DNA of 44,055 nucleotides from an uncultured Lachnospiraceae bacterium (GTDB lineage: Bacteria; Bacillota; Clostridia; Lachnospirales; Lachnospiraceae): positions 1 through 44,055 of the forward strand of contig CAJUPI010000023.1 in assembly GCA_910588125.1 (NCBI GenBank). The letters are read 5' to 3'. This document shows positions 25,342-33,879 of the stretch, one piece after another. How positions within the stretch are numbered: the stretch's first letter is position 1; every line of letters begins with the position of its first letter. The notes below the pieces were generated by a model, which was given only the letters and a program-made list of their open reading frames with translations, made no database searches and had not been told where the DNA came from. The translations under genes were made by a program, and so were the position numbers.

Positions 25342-25483
25342 TTTTTCTCCTTCTTTCTTTTCCAATTAAAACTTCATACAACCTTTGACGTTGCATCTAC
25401 CTCCCTATGAAAGCCGATTGCTCCGCGCCTTTGGCGCTCACGCAATCGCCTCTGGTATTCGCAATCCAGGCTATCGCCTTACC

Positions 25484-25530
25484 AATGTCATCAAATTTAT
25501 CTTTGAAAACACTCAGCCAGGGAAAAAGGA
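25484..25530. repeat. Family-1 left-end fragment
   Basis: AATGTCATCAAATTTATCTT followed by TGAAAACACTCAGCCAGGGAA matches the first 45 bases of copy A, then is cut by the start of the 25531-25645 element. The DNA between 25342 and 25483 holds another CTATGAAAG motif but no gene. Confidence 0.75.
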
Positions 25531-25645
25531 TTCCTATGAACCTTCCGGGGGATGCACACGGAATGCAAAAACGGCATTCCGGCGCTGTACGGACAGCGCA
25601 GCAAGTGCGCAGTCCTACCGTAAGAATTCGATACTTTCATAGTAA
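25531..25645. repeat. Structured repeat, TTACTATGAA family, copy 1
   Basis: Bounded by TTCCTATGAA and TTCATAGTAA (near-perfect inverted ends). Inside are small hairpins GGAATGC/GCATTCC and CGCTGT-ACGG-ACAGCG. It lies in the isomerase-rhaD gap on the transcribed region of the rhamnose operon. Confidence 0.65.
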
Positions 25646-25687
25646 CCCCCATGCCTGCCATCAGGCACCGCCATGAATGAAAAGGAG

Positions 25688-25792
25688 TTACTATGAACCT
25701 CCGGCGGATGTGCAGAAAATGGAAGTGGAAGATGTCACTTTGTGACCCCATTTTCGCACGTTCAGCGCCGGAGCGCTGAACTTTCATAGTAA
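25688..25792. repeat. Structured repeat, TTACTATGAA family, copy 2
   Basis: Perfect 10-bp inverted ends TTACTATGAA/TTCATAGTAA enclose CTCCGGCG/CGCCGGAG and GAAAATGG/CCATTTTC pairings, so the whole 105 bp can fold as one hairpin. GTTCAGCG-CCGGAG-CGCTGAAC is an alternative local hairpin. It ends 3 bases from the isomerase stop codon. Confidence 0.75.
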
Positions 25793-25795
25793 TTT

Positions 25796-27214
25796 CTACC
25801 TGGTTACTACTTCTACCGGCACATCAAAAATCTTTGCAACCTTCAGAATCGTATCAATATGCCTGCCTGACGCTGCCGCCATGTGATGTGTCGGCCCCGC
25901 CTCGCTCCACCTGTTGCAGAACTCCCTTGCCCCGCAGCTAAAACGCGTCCGCATATTGGTGTCACCGAAAGTAAAGATCGGGCCGGCCTCATTGATTCCC
26001 TCCGCCATGACAAACTTAAAACGTCCGTCCTTGTCCTGTGTGATGCCCAGATATGTGACCGGGCCAAGATGCGGATAAAACTGTGTCAAATAACCACCGC
26101 CGGTCTTCCCATGGAACACAGGAACGATCTTCATCGTAGGCTTTTTCGCGGAAATATCAGCATCACCAGAACCGCTATGGCCGATAATACAGATATCTTC
26201 CTCAAAATCAATGGAGTACATCTCAGACAGCTGGCCTGCTCCGGCAATCGTCTTTAAAATACTCATCGCCATGGCAACCTTAATATCCCCCTCCACTGCA
26301 CAGGCCACACCCTGCTTGATCAACATGGAGAATGCCGGGATCAGCATACTATCCAGAACACCGGCCTTTCCTTGCGCAAATCCGTCATAATGGGAGGCGA
26401 TAAAAGCAATCTGTTCCTCTTTGACCCACTGCTCGAAAGCAACTACATATTTTGCCATATCCCAGACCTTTTCAATCGTACCGCCGCCCTCGATGTCAAA
26501 GGTATCCAGGATATCCTGCGCTTTCGCCCGTATTGCATCCGGGTCTGTAATCGGATCGGCAATCGCCCACATCTTTTCCCAGTCAAATTGCTTGGTATAA
26601 AGGAACATTCTGTGATAGAGATTGGTTTCATCAATATACAGATCCATCATGCCCGGATACGGGCGCCCAACCTGTGCCAGGTTGGTATCCCGAAACCGGC
26701 GACGTACCTGTGCGGCGCGGCACCATGCCGCGATTTCCGCCTGCACCTGTGCATCCCCGCCCTCAACCACCCCGGTGATGACAGCATGACGCTTACCGGC
26801 ACGTTCCAGATCTGCTACCATCTCCCCGACGGCTCCGCAGGCATACAGCTGGCCAAGCCATGTGGCAGTATCCGTGTTTTCATAGTCAGGCGCTTTCTTC
26901 TTCTGGACATTCACTAGCACCACCGGCACATCCAAATCCCGCACTGCCGGAAGCATATTATAGGATGTTGCATAAGTCAGAAGCTGCAAGATCACCAGAT
27001 CCACATCCGCCCCGCGGAATCTGTCGCCGGCTGCCTGGGCCAGTTCCTTGGTAGTAACCAAACCTCCGTCCACGATTTCCACGGTATCCGGAATCGTCTT
27101 CTTGAACGCATCATACTGCGCCTCAAATTCCGGCGCCAGGGAAGGGAACTGGGGCAGATATGCTCCCAGAGCAATCGAAAAAACTCCAATTCTTGCTTTT
27201 GTCTCTACTAACAT
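25796..27214 (-). CDS. L-arabinose/L-fucose-isomerase-fold protein, likely the rhamnose-operon isomerase
   Basis: A 472-aa sugar isomerase related to AraA/FucI, not to the TIM-barrel RhaA. Glu309 (AVEGDIK), Glu338/339 (DFEEDI), His346 (IIGHSG) and His443/444 (GPTHHMA) lie close to AraA catalytic positions Glu306, Glu333, His350 and His450. The N-terminal half (LVILQLLTYATSYNMLPAVR) forms the Rossmann-like domains seen in that fold. Its ATG overlaps the rhaB stop by 7 bases, so it is translated with the kinase. No rhaA is present, so this enzyme is the natural candidate to convert L-rhamnose to L-rhamnulose with a divalent metal. The assignment is contextual; L-fucose or another 6-deoxy sugar is possible. 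Confidence 0.85.
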   Translation of the reverse strand: MLVETKARIGVFSIALGAYLPQFPSLAPEFEAQYDAFKKTIPDTVEIVDGGLVTTKELAQAAGDRFRGADVDLVILQLLTYATSYNMLPAVRDLDVPVVLVNVQKKKAPDYENTDTATWLGQLYACGAVGEMVADLERAGKRHAVITGVVEGGDAQVQAEIAAWCRAAQVRRRFRDTNLAQVGRPYPGMMDLYIDETNLYHRMFLYTKQFDWEKMWAIADPITDPDAIRAKAQDILDTFDIEGGGTIEKVWDMAKYVVAFEQWVKEEQIAFIASHYDGFAQGKAGVLDSMLIPAFSMLIKQGVACAVEGDIKVAMAMSILKTIAGAGQLSEMYSIDFEEDICIIGHSGSGDADISAKKPTMKIVPVFHGKTGGGYLTQFYPHLGPVTYLGITQDKDGRFKFVMAEGINEAGPIFTFGDTNMRTRFSCGAREFCNRWSEAGPTHHMAAASGRHIDTILKVAKIFDVPVEVVTR

Positions 27215-28623
27215 GATACTTCCCCCGTTTCATATATTTTAATGTCGAAAGACTGTTTCACACATTCTCTTGCCTGGTTCAGGCCTGCAAATTCCTGGTT
27301 ATAAATCATCTGTACCAGCAAATTCCCGATTGCCGTAGCCTCTCCGGGCCCTGCACAGACCATACGTCCGGTATACTTTGCCGTAACCTGATTCAGGTAT
27401 TCGGCATGGGAGCCGCCGCCTACCACGTAGATACAGCCGTACCTCTTTCCGGTCATCTCTTCAATCTGCCGGATAGTATCTCCATAGCATTTTCCCAGGC
27501 TGTTGTAGATCACTGCCGCAACCTCCCATTCATTTCCCGGCACCTGCTGTCCGGTCCGCTCACAATAATTCTTCACTGCCTCCACCATACTGGGCGGTGC
27601 CAGAAACCCATCATCGTTACAGTCCACAAGAGACACGATTTTTTGCTTCTGCGCCTGTTCGCAGATATATCCATAAGAATACTCTTCTGCAAATTCTTTC
27701 CTGACAGACTGGATCATCCAAAGCCCCATAATATTCTTAAGATATCGAAAACGGTACTCATAGCCGCCTTCGTTGGTAAGGTTATACATCCTGCTTTCCG
27801 GAGAACAGTTTGCCTCTGAAAGCTCTGTACCCATGAGGGACCAAGTGCCGGAACTGATATAGAGCACATCCTCTTCCGTGGCCGGTATAGCTGCCACAGC
27901 AGACGCCGTGTCGTGCGTGGCCGGTAGAATCACCTGACAGTCAAATCCCACCTCTTTTTGAATCTCTTGCCTGAAATTCCCAACCAGGGTGCCCGGCCGG
28001 CTGATCTCACCAAATATCTTTCTCGGATAACCCAGCCTGTCAATCAGCCCATAGTCCCAATCCTTAGAAACAGGGCTTACCAATTGTGTCGTTGTGGCAT
28101 TGGTATACTCTGTCCGTTTCACCCCTGTCAGAAGAAAATGGAAATAGTCCGGAATCATCAGCATGCTCTCGGCCTTTTCAAAAATCTCCGGTTCTTTTTG
28201 CTTTACTGCCATCAGCTGATAAACCGTGTTAAAAATCTGTTTCTGGATCCCGGTGCGTGCATAAAGCTCTTTAAGGGAAATCTCCTCATATACTCTCGTA
28301 TCCATACCGCTTGTCCGGCTGTCCCGATATCCGTAAGACTTTCCCAGTATCCGATCATACTTATCCAACAACACATAATCTACAGCCCAGGTATCAATCC
28401 CCATAAAGGATGGTATCTTTCCTATCTCCCGGCACTTCTTAAGGCCTTCCTTAATCTCATAGAACAATGCCTTTACATCCCAACAAAGGCTCCCGTCCAC
28501 ATGTTTCATTCCATTGGGAAACCGGTAAACCTCCTCGAGTCGGAGCCTCCCGTCTTCAAGCCAGCCAAGCATGTGACGGCCGCTGGACGCCCCGATATCG
28601 ATAGCCAAATAATATGTACCCAT
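27208..28623 (-). CDS. rhaB: Rhamnulokinase
   Basis: A 471-aa FGGY-family sugar kinase that phosphorylates L-rhamnulose at C1. The N-terminal YYLAIDIGASSGRHMLGWLE is the phosphate-binding loop typical of RhaB, MGIDTWAVDYVLLDKYDRIL and GYRDSRTSGM the substrate loop, and LPATHDTASAVAAIPATEED the hinge. The C-terminal VVGGGSHAEYLNQVTAKYTG is the adenosine motif. It lies between rhaM (31-base gap) and the isomerase (7-base overlap). Confidence 0.95.
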   Translation of the reverse strand: MGTYYLAIDIGASSGRHMLGWLEDGRLRLEEVYRFPNGMKHVDGSLCWDVKALFYEIKEGLKKCREIGKIPSFMGIDTWAVDYVLLDKYDRILGKSYGYRDSRTSGMDTRVYEEISLKELYARTGIQKQIFNTVYQLMAVKQKEPEIFEKAESMLMIPDYFHFLLTGVKRTEYTNATTTQLVSPVSKDWDYGLIDRLGYPRKIFGEISRPGTLVGNFRQEIQKEVGFDCQVILPATHDTASAVAAIPATEEDVLYISSGTWSLMGTELSEANCSPESRMYNLTNEGGYEYRFRYLKNIMGLWMIQSVRKEFAEEYSYGYICEQAQKQKIVSLVDCNDDGFLAPPSMVEAVKNYCERTGQQVPGNEWEVAAVIYNSLGKCYGDTIRQIEEMTGKRYGCIYVVGGGSHAEYLNQVTAKYTGRMVCAGPGEATAIGNLLVQMIYNQEFAGLNQARECVKQSFDIKIYETGEVSC

Positions 28624-28654
28624 CTCCTGCCTCCTGTTGAATCTTCCCTGTTTC

Positions 28655-28969
28655 TTACAGCAAATGAAACACCGGAGTCAGCTCTGTACTTACCGGGCTG
28701 TTATCTGGATTCGTATCCATAATATCCGCCATGAAATCCCACCACTTCCGGTTGATCTCGGTATCGGCAGACTGCGCCCATCTTTCTTCATCCTCAACCT
28801 CCAGATAACCAAAGAGCACACCGGTCTCTTTATCAAGGAAGATAGAATAATTCCTTCCGCCATACTCATGAATCATATCCTTCATCTCGGGCCACAGCTG
28901 ATTGTGACGCTTCTCATACTCCTCTGCCATCCCCGGATGCAGATGCATCTTGAAGCCCTTTCTTACCAT
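28655..28969 (-). CDS. rhaM: L-rhamnose mutarotase
   Basis: A 104-aa enzyme that interconverts alpha- and beta-L-rhamnopyranose. It has the same length as E. coli RhaM. The start MVRKGFKMHLHPG is preferred because AAGGAG lies 10 bases upstream. KMHLHPGMAEEYEKRHNQLW and the NYSIFLD strand carry the active-site His and Tyr, and the tail INRKWWDFMADIMDTNPDNS is diagnostic. First gene of the rhamnose operon. Confidence 0.96.
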   Translation of the reverse strand: MVRKGFKMHLHPGMAEEYEKRHNQLWPEMKDMIHEYGGRNYSIFLDKETGVLFGYLEVEDEERWAQSADTEINRKWWDFMADIMDTNPDNSPVSTELTPVFHLL

Positions 28970-29271
28970 ATGCCTTCTCTCCTTTTCTGCCAATTTTTTA
29001 TTTTATCTGCCTCAAAGCCGAGAGCCTGACTTTTGGGACTCTCCGGAGTGTATTTGAAAATTGCTTACTGGCAGATGTGCGTCACAATTTGTGGAAGATT
29101 TGGCTCAAATGAGGAAGGCGCAGTGGGCTACGTTGACCGAATGAACGCCAAATATACCACAAAGTGGGACATGACTTTATTCTACACGATCTGTATAGAT
29201 TCCATAATGTCCTATCCTGACGAAAATACTGTCCTTTTTTTCCAATGTCATTGCCTTTTTTCACCGGTACA
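28970..29271. other. Intergenic region upstream of rhaM
   Basis: About 300 bases between rhaM and the AraC regulator, both on the minus strand, so it should hold the rhaM promoter. A possible stem GAGAGTCC/GGCTCTC lies near 29023-29045 close to rhaM. No strong -35/-10 pair or clear AraC direct repeats could be assigned. No gene is seen. Confidence 0.4.
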
Positions 29272-30342
29272 TTAAAACTTTATCGCCTCATCATTCTTGT
29301 GCATCTTACGGTATTGGTTCGGCGTCACTCCATAACGCGCCTTAAACTGCCGGTAAAAATAGCTGTGGTTTTCATACCCTATATTGGCTGCTATCTCTTC
29401 CACCGGCAGTTCTGTCTCAACCAGGAACATTACTGCCTTTTGAAAACGTTTGCGCATCAGAAGCTGCTGAAACGTAAAGCCAGTCACTTTCTTGATCATC
29501 CTGCTCACCGTTGGAAATGACAGCTGGAAATCATCCGCAATATAGCCTAAGGATGCTGTCCTGTAATGGGAATCAATATATTTCATTGCCGACTGAACCA
29601 CAATATCCTCATAGCTATGGGACGAGTTGTCCGACAGTGTATCTATATAATTGATAAGATACAAAAATACCAGCCCCATAGAATACTGGTTAATCACATC
29701 TTCATTGTTGATGTCCAGCCTTCCTAAAACACCGGTTTTTTCCGGATGATGCTTTTCCTCTGACACGGCATTTTCATTTACCAACGAGGCAATCATATTT
29801 TCCATCAGGTTTGAGATTTCTTTCTTCCCTTGAAGCCGGAAATTCAGATATTGAGGGATTGGATTATTCTGCCTTAAAATACCTGCCAGAAAATCTGCAA
29901 TAACATTTTGCTTGCGCATCATCTGAAACGGTATGTCAAAAAACTCCGGAAGGACAATAAAATTAATTCCTATATCGCCGGCCCCGGCCCGCTTAATCCT
30001 ATGTTTTACATGCTGATTCATCAGAAGCATATCTCCCTGACGCATAACCAGCTCTTTCCCGTCGATATAATGAGTAATCTCCCCCATGCATACATACATA
30101 ATCTCAATATAATTATGCTGATGAATCGGGAACTCCACAAACCGGCTGTGATGCCTTACCGTAATAAGCTTTCCTTTCTTCAAAAACAACTGACTGTCAA
30201 CTTCAAACTGACAAGATCCGTCTGATAATGTACGTGCTCCGGAATATTGGTAAACATTTTTCTCCACCTGTGTTCTGCCGTCCAGATACGCCTGCTCCTC
30301 AACCGTTATTTCCTGGATTTTCTGCATCAGCCATTCGTCCAT
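29272..30342 (-). CDS. AraC-family regulator of the rhamnose genes
   Basis: A 356-aa activator. The N-terminal cupin (FPIHQHNYIEIMYVCMGEIT, then KELVMRQGDMLLMNQHVKHR) binds the inducer. The C-terminal 100 residues hold two helix-turn-helix motifs: LGYIADDFQLSFPTVSRMIK and PVEEIAANIGYENHSYFYRQ, ending FKARYGVTPNQYRKM. RhaR/RhaS-like proteins in this position answer to L-rhamnose. It has its own promoter region, behind repeat copy E. Confidence 0.9.
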   Translation of the reverse strand: MDEWLMQKIQEITVEEQAYLDGRTQVEKNVYQYSGARTLSDGSCQFEVDSQLFLKKGKLITVRHHSRFVEFPIHQHNYIEIMYVCMGEITHYIDGKELVMRQGDMLLMNQHVKHRIKRAGAGDIGINFIVLPEFFDIPFQMMRKQNVIADFLAGILRQNNPIPQYLNFRLQGKKEISNLMENMIASLVNENAVSEEKHHPEKTGVLGRLDINNEDVINQYSMGLVFLYLINYIDTLSDNSSHSYEDIVVQSAMKYIDSHYRTASLGYIADDFQLSFPTVSRMIKKVTGFTFQQLLMRKRFQKAVMFLVETELPVEEIAANIGYENHSYFYRQFKARYGVTPNQYRKMHKNDEAIKF

Positions 30343-30532
30343 AGGCTATCTCCTTCTCTTTCTGGTGTGCTGATTGCCTGACTTTTCATCTGCTGCATCC
30401 GCTTTCCCGGATACAACACCCCATTATTATTTTAACACCGGCATTGATAAATACAATGTCGCAATTTGCAGAAACAGGGTCTTTATTTTCATTACGCAAA
30501 AGAGGGTGTGGCAAAATCATCAATGTCATTTC

Positions 30533-30725
30533 AATGTCATTAAGTTAATTTTCTCAGAGGGTACGCTATGGAAGAAGGCGCGGGAAGCGGCGGGAAAAGG
30601 TCTGACGATTTTTCCGGTTTCGGGATCAAGAATTCCTGCAAAGTCAAAATCGTCAGACCTTTTCCCGCCGCTTCCCGCGCCTTCTTCCATAGCTGGGTAT
30701 TCTCAAAGATAAACTTAATGACATT
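30533..30725. repeat. Family-1 repeat, copy E (short form with intact ends)
   Basis: A 193-bp element with perfect 14-bp terminal inverted repeats AATGTCATTAAGTT/AACTTAATGACATT. The arms ATGGAAGAAGGCGCGGGAAG and CTTCCCGCGCCTTCTTCCAT continue as a perfect pairing for over 40 bases to GGTCTGACGATTTT/AAAATCGTCAGACC. It lacks the GAAACGAAAAT core. Just before it, GAGGGTGTGGCAAAAT (30502-30517) is a solo family-2 end, and an extra CAATGTCATT precedes the left terminus. Apart from these, 30343-30743 shows no gene. Confidence 0.92.
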
Positions 30726-30743
30726 GGCTGCAAACAAAACCAA

Positions 30744-32258
30744 TCAACTTAAATGCTTACTGTATCTCACCGAGAGCGGCTCCATTTCCACGCGGTCGTA
30801 GCGATATGCAGAAAATACAAATCCCAGCATTGCCATATTCACCAATATACTGATCCGGCCCTCAGATATCAGCGGCAGATTGGTAAAGGCAGCATATTGA
30901 TAGCCAAAATTCCCCAAAAGATAAAGAACGCCCTCTGTCAACAGGCAAAATCCACAGCAGCACGACAAAGAGAAGGCCAGCTTGCCCCGGATTTTCCAGA
31001 TACAGCCAAACAGCAGCAAATAAAACCCTCCGATAGCTGCCACGAACACGGCTCCCGCCAGCCGCCCAAAAAGCAAAATAACAACGGCAATCCGATAATT
31101 ATTGTGATAATGCTGGGGAAGGATATCCCATAAGGTAACATTGGATTCATTAAAATGAATATAACGGGGATGTCCTCCGGCCTCCCGGATTCCGTCAATC
31201 AAGTCATGAAATTCCTGCTCTTCCTCCTCTGTCTCATGAATTGCATAGACTCCAATTTGCCGGGGATCCCTCCCGGCAAAATACCAGGCGCCGGTGCCGT
31301 AATCCATCAGCTGCCCGGGAGTCAGCTCGATTCCTCCCACCAGAGGCGTTTCTTTTAGCAGCCGGCGAATCAGGATACTGTTGTAGGTATCATCCCAGGT
31401 AGACTGGACATTATCATCCGGCCAGAGAAACCATCGGAGCATCTCCCTCCGCTCGTTCGTAGCCCCAAAAAGAACGCCCACAGCCGCCAGACCAATCAAG
31501 GTAATCCCATAAAGACGTTTACGGGCAGACACGCTCCTGGAAAATATCTCCCGGTGAATCATCAGCAACAAGGCACCAGCCACTCCTGCCAGCAAAACCA
31601 GGCAAGCCGGAAGATCGCGCCTGCCGTCATAATAAAACCCGGGCAGACTGATGCAGATACCGCAAAGCACCAGAATCAGCAGAATTGTCTTGCCGCCATA
31701 TCTACGCATGCGGTATGCCAGCAGAATCAGAAAAGGGCTGAACAGCAGAATGCTAAAATATCGCAGGTATCCGATCTGCCAAGACAACATCATCCGCCTG
31801 GCTATCAAAAACTCCTCCGCCAAAAACAGCCCGCCGGCCAGCGGCAGCAGCCACCGGGAATGCCGGATTATTATCGGATATCCCTTCCAAGACATCAAAA
31901 GTAACACCAGCAAACCTGGAGCATAATAAAAATATCCATTCGCCCACTGCTCCGGGCTCCATCGCATGCCAATCGAACCTGCCAGGCCAAAAGCAGACAG
32001 CAAAAAGGTCATAACTGCCAGAGACGGCACTTTTTGAATCTGATGTACTGCATTTAAGTCTGTACCGATCACAATCGGATCTCCCATATCTCTAACCGCC
32101 AGCGCTTCCGCCTTCTCGTGGGAAATCCCTTCTGCTTCATACGTTTCCATACGGTCAAGAATATGCTCTTCCAACTCCTGGCTGAGAGTCTTTCGCAACG
32201 GCCGCCAGGCAATCTGTTCCTCCACACTATTCAAAAATTCCTTTTTCTCGTCAGCCAA
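30744..32258 (-). CDS. SEDS (FtsW/RodA/SpoVE)-like membrane protein with permease-prefix domain
   Basis: About 504 aa. The TTG at 32258 is favoured because GGGAGG lies 8 bases before it; an upstream GTG overlaps that site. Residues 1-75 form a small helical domain (LSQELEEHILDRMETYEAEG, then ALAVRDMGDPIVIG) like the DUF1700/permease-prefix domains. About ten hydrophobic segments follow. NLPLISEGRISILVNMAMLG near the C-terminus matches the FtsW/RodA motif LPFISYGGSSLLxNxxxxG. The outer loop before QHYHNNYRIAVVILLFG aligns with the HTDFIF region, with Asn in place of the usual Asp. SEDS proteins polymerise peptidoglycan; this divergent one may have lost or changed that activity. It overlaps padR by 8 bases. 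Confidence 0.75.
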   Translation of the reverse strand: MADEKKEFLNSVEEQIAWRPLRKTLSQELEEHILDRMETYEAEGISHEKAEALAVRDMGDPIVIGTDLNAVHQIQKVPSLAVMTFLLSAFGLAGSIGMRWSPEQWANGYFYYAPGLLVLLLMSWKGYPIIIRHSRWLLPLAGGLFLAEEFLIARRMMLSWQIGYLRYFSILLFSPFLILLAYRMRRYGGKTILLILVLCGICISLPGFYYDGRRDLPACLVLLAGVAGALLLMIHREIFSRSVSARKRLYGITLIGLAAVGVLFGATNERREMLRWFLWPDDNVQSTWDDTYNSILIRRLLKETPLVGGIELTPGQLMDYGTGAWYFAGRDPRQIGVYAIHETEEEEQEFHDLIDGIREAGGHPRYIHFNESNVTLWDILPQHYHNNYRIAVVILLFGRLAGAVFVAAIGGFYLLLFGCIWKIRGKLAFSLSCCCGFCLLTEGVLYLLGNFGYQYAAFTNLPLISEGRISILVNMAMLGFVFSAYRYDRVEMEPLSVRYSKHLS

Positions 32259-32583
32259 AGAGCACACCTCCCATCACCCGGTTCACTGCCGCCTCATAAG
32301 CCTTCCACTCCCCGGCCTTTTCCTCCAAAAGCTTTTTTCCTTGAGTGGTGATCTCATAGTACTTCCGCATGCGCCCATTCTCCGCCGTCTTCTGAACACT
32401 AACCACGGCTCCCTGTTGTTCCAGCCCATGCAGAATCGGATACAACGTGCCTTCCTGCAGGCGAAATACCATCTGGCTCTGCTGCTCCAGCTCCCGTATG
32501 ATCTGATAACCGTACATGCTCTGCTGCTCCAAAAGACGCAGTACCAGCATCGACGTTCCCAGCGCCATATAACGTTTGTCCAT
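32251..32583 (-). CDS. PadR-family repressor
   Basis: A 110-aa winged-helix repressor. MDKRYMALGTSMLVLRLLEQ starts the DNA-binding domain, YGYQIIRELEQQSQMVFRLQ EGTLYPIL-type residues form the recognition helix and wing, and KAGEWKAYEAAVNRVMGG is the dimer helix. AAGGAG precedes the ATG. Its promoter overlaps a perfect 21-bp inverted repeat (32621-32671), a strong sign of autoregulation. The overlapping downstream gene encodes the SEDS-like protein, so PadR should control it; the inducer is unknown. Confidence 0.93.
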   Translation of the reverse strand: MDKRYMALGTSMLVLRLLEQQSMYGYQIIRELEQQSQMVFRLQEGTLYPILHGLEQQGAVVSVQKTAENGRMRKYYEITTQGKKLLEEKAGEWKAYEAAVNRVMGGVLFG

Positions 32584-32620
32584 AAAATTCTCCTTTCCTG
32601 ACAATATCGGTATAAAAACA

Positions 32621-32671
32621 ATACCTTGATAATCTATGTATACTTTTATTATACATAGATTATCAAGGTAT
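32621..32671. promoter_or_regulatory. Perfect 21-bp inverted repeat, PadR operator
   Basis: ATACCTTGATAATCTATGTAT (32621-32641) and its exact complement (32651-32671) flank a 9-base spacer. The inner ATGTAT...ATACAT matches the ATGT-ACAT pattern known for PadR operators. It covers the spacer and -10 box of the padR promoter. Confidence 0.85.
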
Positions 32672-32676
32672 GTCAA
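32648..32676 (-). promoter_or_regulatory. padR promoter with consensus hexamers
   Basis: On the minus strand TTGACA (32676-32671), a 17-base spacer and TATAAT (32653-32648) are a full sigma-A consensus. Such a strong promoter buried in an operator implies tight repression and high output when released. Confidence 0.85.
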
Positions 32677-32715
32677 CTGCCGTTTTTTCCTTTAGTGAAC
32701 AAGAGTCCCCGCAGT

Positions 32716-33178
32716 TCAGACACTGCTTTTTATCCTCCGCCTCAGAATTCTCGTTCCATACGCTTCCAATCTGCTGTTTTCCTTCAGACTCTTCCCATAC
32801 ATCCACTCCCCTTCCCATTTTACGTCGCCGGTATCTGTCGGCTTATCCGAAAAATTCTGGATAAAAATATACTCCCACTCCGGCGATACTCGTGAAGACA
32901 CCTCCACACATTGCAAAAGCGCTCCCTCCACGATCGGACGGATCCCTGTTTTTTCTATACCCGATCCTCTCTCACCCGCAAAACCTCTGGATAAGCCTGT
33001 GCCAGCCAACGGGGACGCGCTCCTCCGGTTCCAGCACCGCCCAGGAAAACATCCCCATACTAACCGTATTAATTCCAGCCTCCTTCATATATGCAATATC
33101 CGTCTCCAAAATCTCCGGACTATCTAACCACTGCTCCGGATTACAATCCCCTCCATAAAGAATCGCTTTTCTTTTCAC
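32716..33178 (-). pseudogene. GH42 beta-galactosidase remnant, large internal deletion
   Basis: A GTG with AGGAGG upstream starts KRKAILYGGDCNPEQW, then ILETDIAYMKEAGINTVSMG and FSWAVLEPEE, the first 60 residues of GH42 beta-galactosidases. In another frame the sequence continues VEGALLQCVEVSSRVSPEWE, YIFIQNFSDKPTDTGD and LEAYGTRILRRR, the last 80 residues of the same family. Roughly 500 residues, including the catalytic Glu pair, are missing and the frame is shifted at about 33000. It is non-functional and lies among repeats. Confidence 0.8.
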
Positions 33179-33266
33179 AGCTTCCTCCTGACACGCTATT
33201 CGAATATATATCAATTGTAAAATCACATTTCACAAGATTTTCCTGCCCCACATTTAAAATGGAAAA

Positions 33267-33433
33267 GAGGGTGTTGCAAAATAAAATGCCTGTCATTTCT
33301 CTATCCTGTGTTCGGATGGTTCACGTACACACAATCTGCTCTTAACGGACAAAGTCTGCTAATATCAGAATGTTCGTGAACAGCCGGACACAAGATAAGA
33401 GAGACGACGGGCAGTTTATTTTACAACACCCTT
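33267..33433. repeat. Family-2 MITE-like element, inverted copy
   Basis: A 167-bp element with ends GAGGGTGTTGCAAAATAAAA and TTATTTTACAACACCCTT. Its middle is the reverse complement of that in the 22698 copy (CTTAACGGACAAAGTC versus GACTTTGTCCGTTAAG). The terminal arms carry several substitutions that no longer pair. Confidence 0.87.
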
Positions 33434-33445
33434 CTTTGTAATCAA

Positions 33446-33541
33446 CTATTTCTTTTTCATTTTCTTAATAGCCGAAAAAATCACGATTGCCGCGACTACC
33501 ACAAACGCAATATCAACTACTATTTTTATGGTTTCATACAT
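33446..33541 (-). CDS. 31-aa single-helix membrane peptide
   Basis: A tiny ORF with a well-placed GGGAGG: MYETIKIVVDIAFVVVAAIV, then IFSAIKKMKKK. One hydrophobic helix is followed by a lysine-rich tail, as in small regulatory or transporter-associated membrane peptides. It lies 140 bases downstream of a broken sugar-permease gene in the same direction and may be a survivor of that operon. No family is recognised. Confidence 0.55.
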   Translation of the reverse strand: MYETIKIVVDIAFVVVAAIVIFSAIKKMKKK

Positions 33542-33683
33542 GGCTGATTACCTCCCACTTATTTTTTGAAGCAGACAATGATTGCCGCTTTCCGTCTATT
33601 TTAAAACAAAGCTTTCCATTTATCAACAAAAATCTCTGGTAAACGAATCTTTTTGCCAATCTTTTAAGCGGGCAGTTCAGCAA

Positions 33684-33870
33684 CTATTTGATCGCTCCTG
33701 TAATTCCCTCTGCAAAACTCTTTTGCAGAATAAAGAACACCACCGCCGTAGGCAGCGTAGTAATAAATACCGCCAGCATCAGCATCCCATAATCCGTGTG
33801 ATACCCGGCAGTCAGGCTGGAAATCATCATCGGCATGGAGATCGATGGCAGCAAAAATCCCAGAGTGGAA
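33684..33870 (-). pseudogene. C-terminal fragment of a MalG-type sugar ABC permease
   Basis: The last 60 residues (LGFLLPSISMPMMISSLTAG, YGMLMLAVFITTLPTAVVFF, then QKSFAEGITGAIK) match the end of carbohydrate ABC permeases of the MalG family. Upstream the homology stops where repeat copy F begins, so the 5' part has been lost. With the GH42 remnant this suggests a lost beta-galactoside uptake locus. Confidence 0.8.
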
Positions 33871-33879
33871 TTCAAACAT

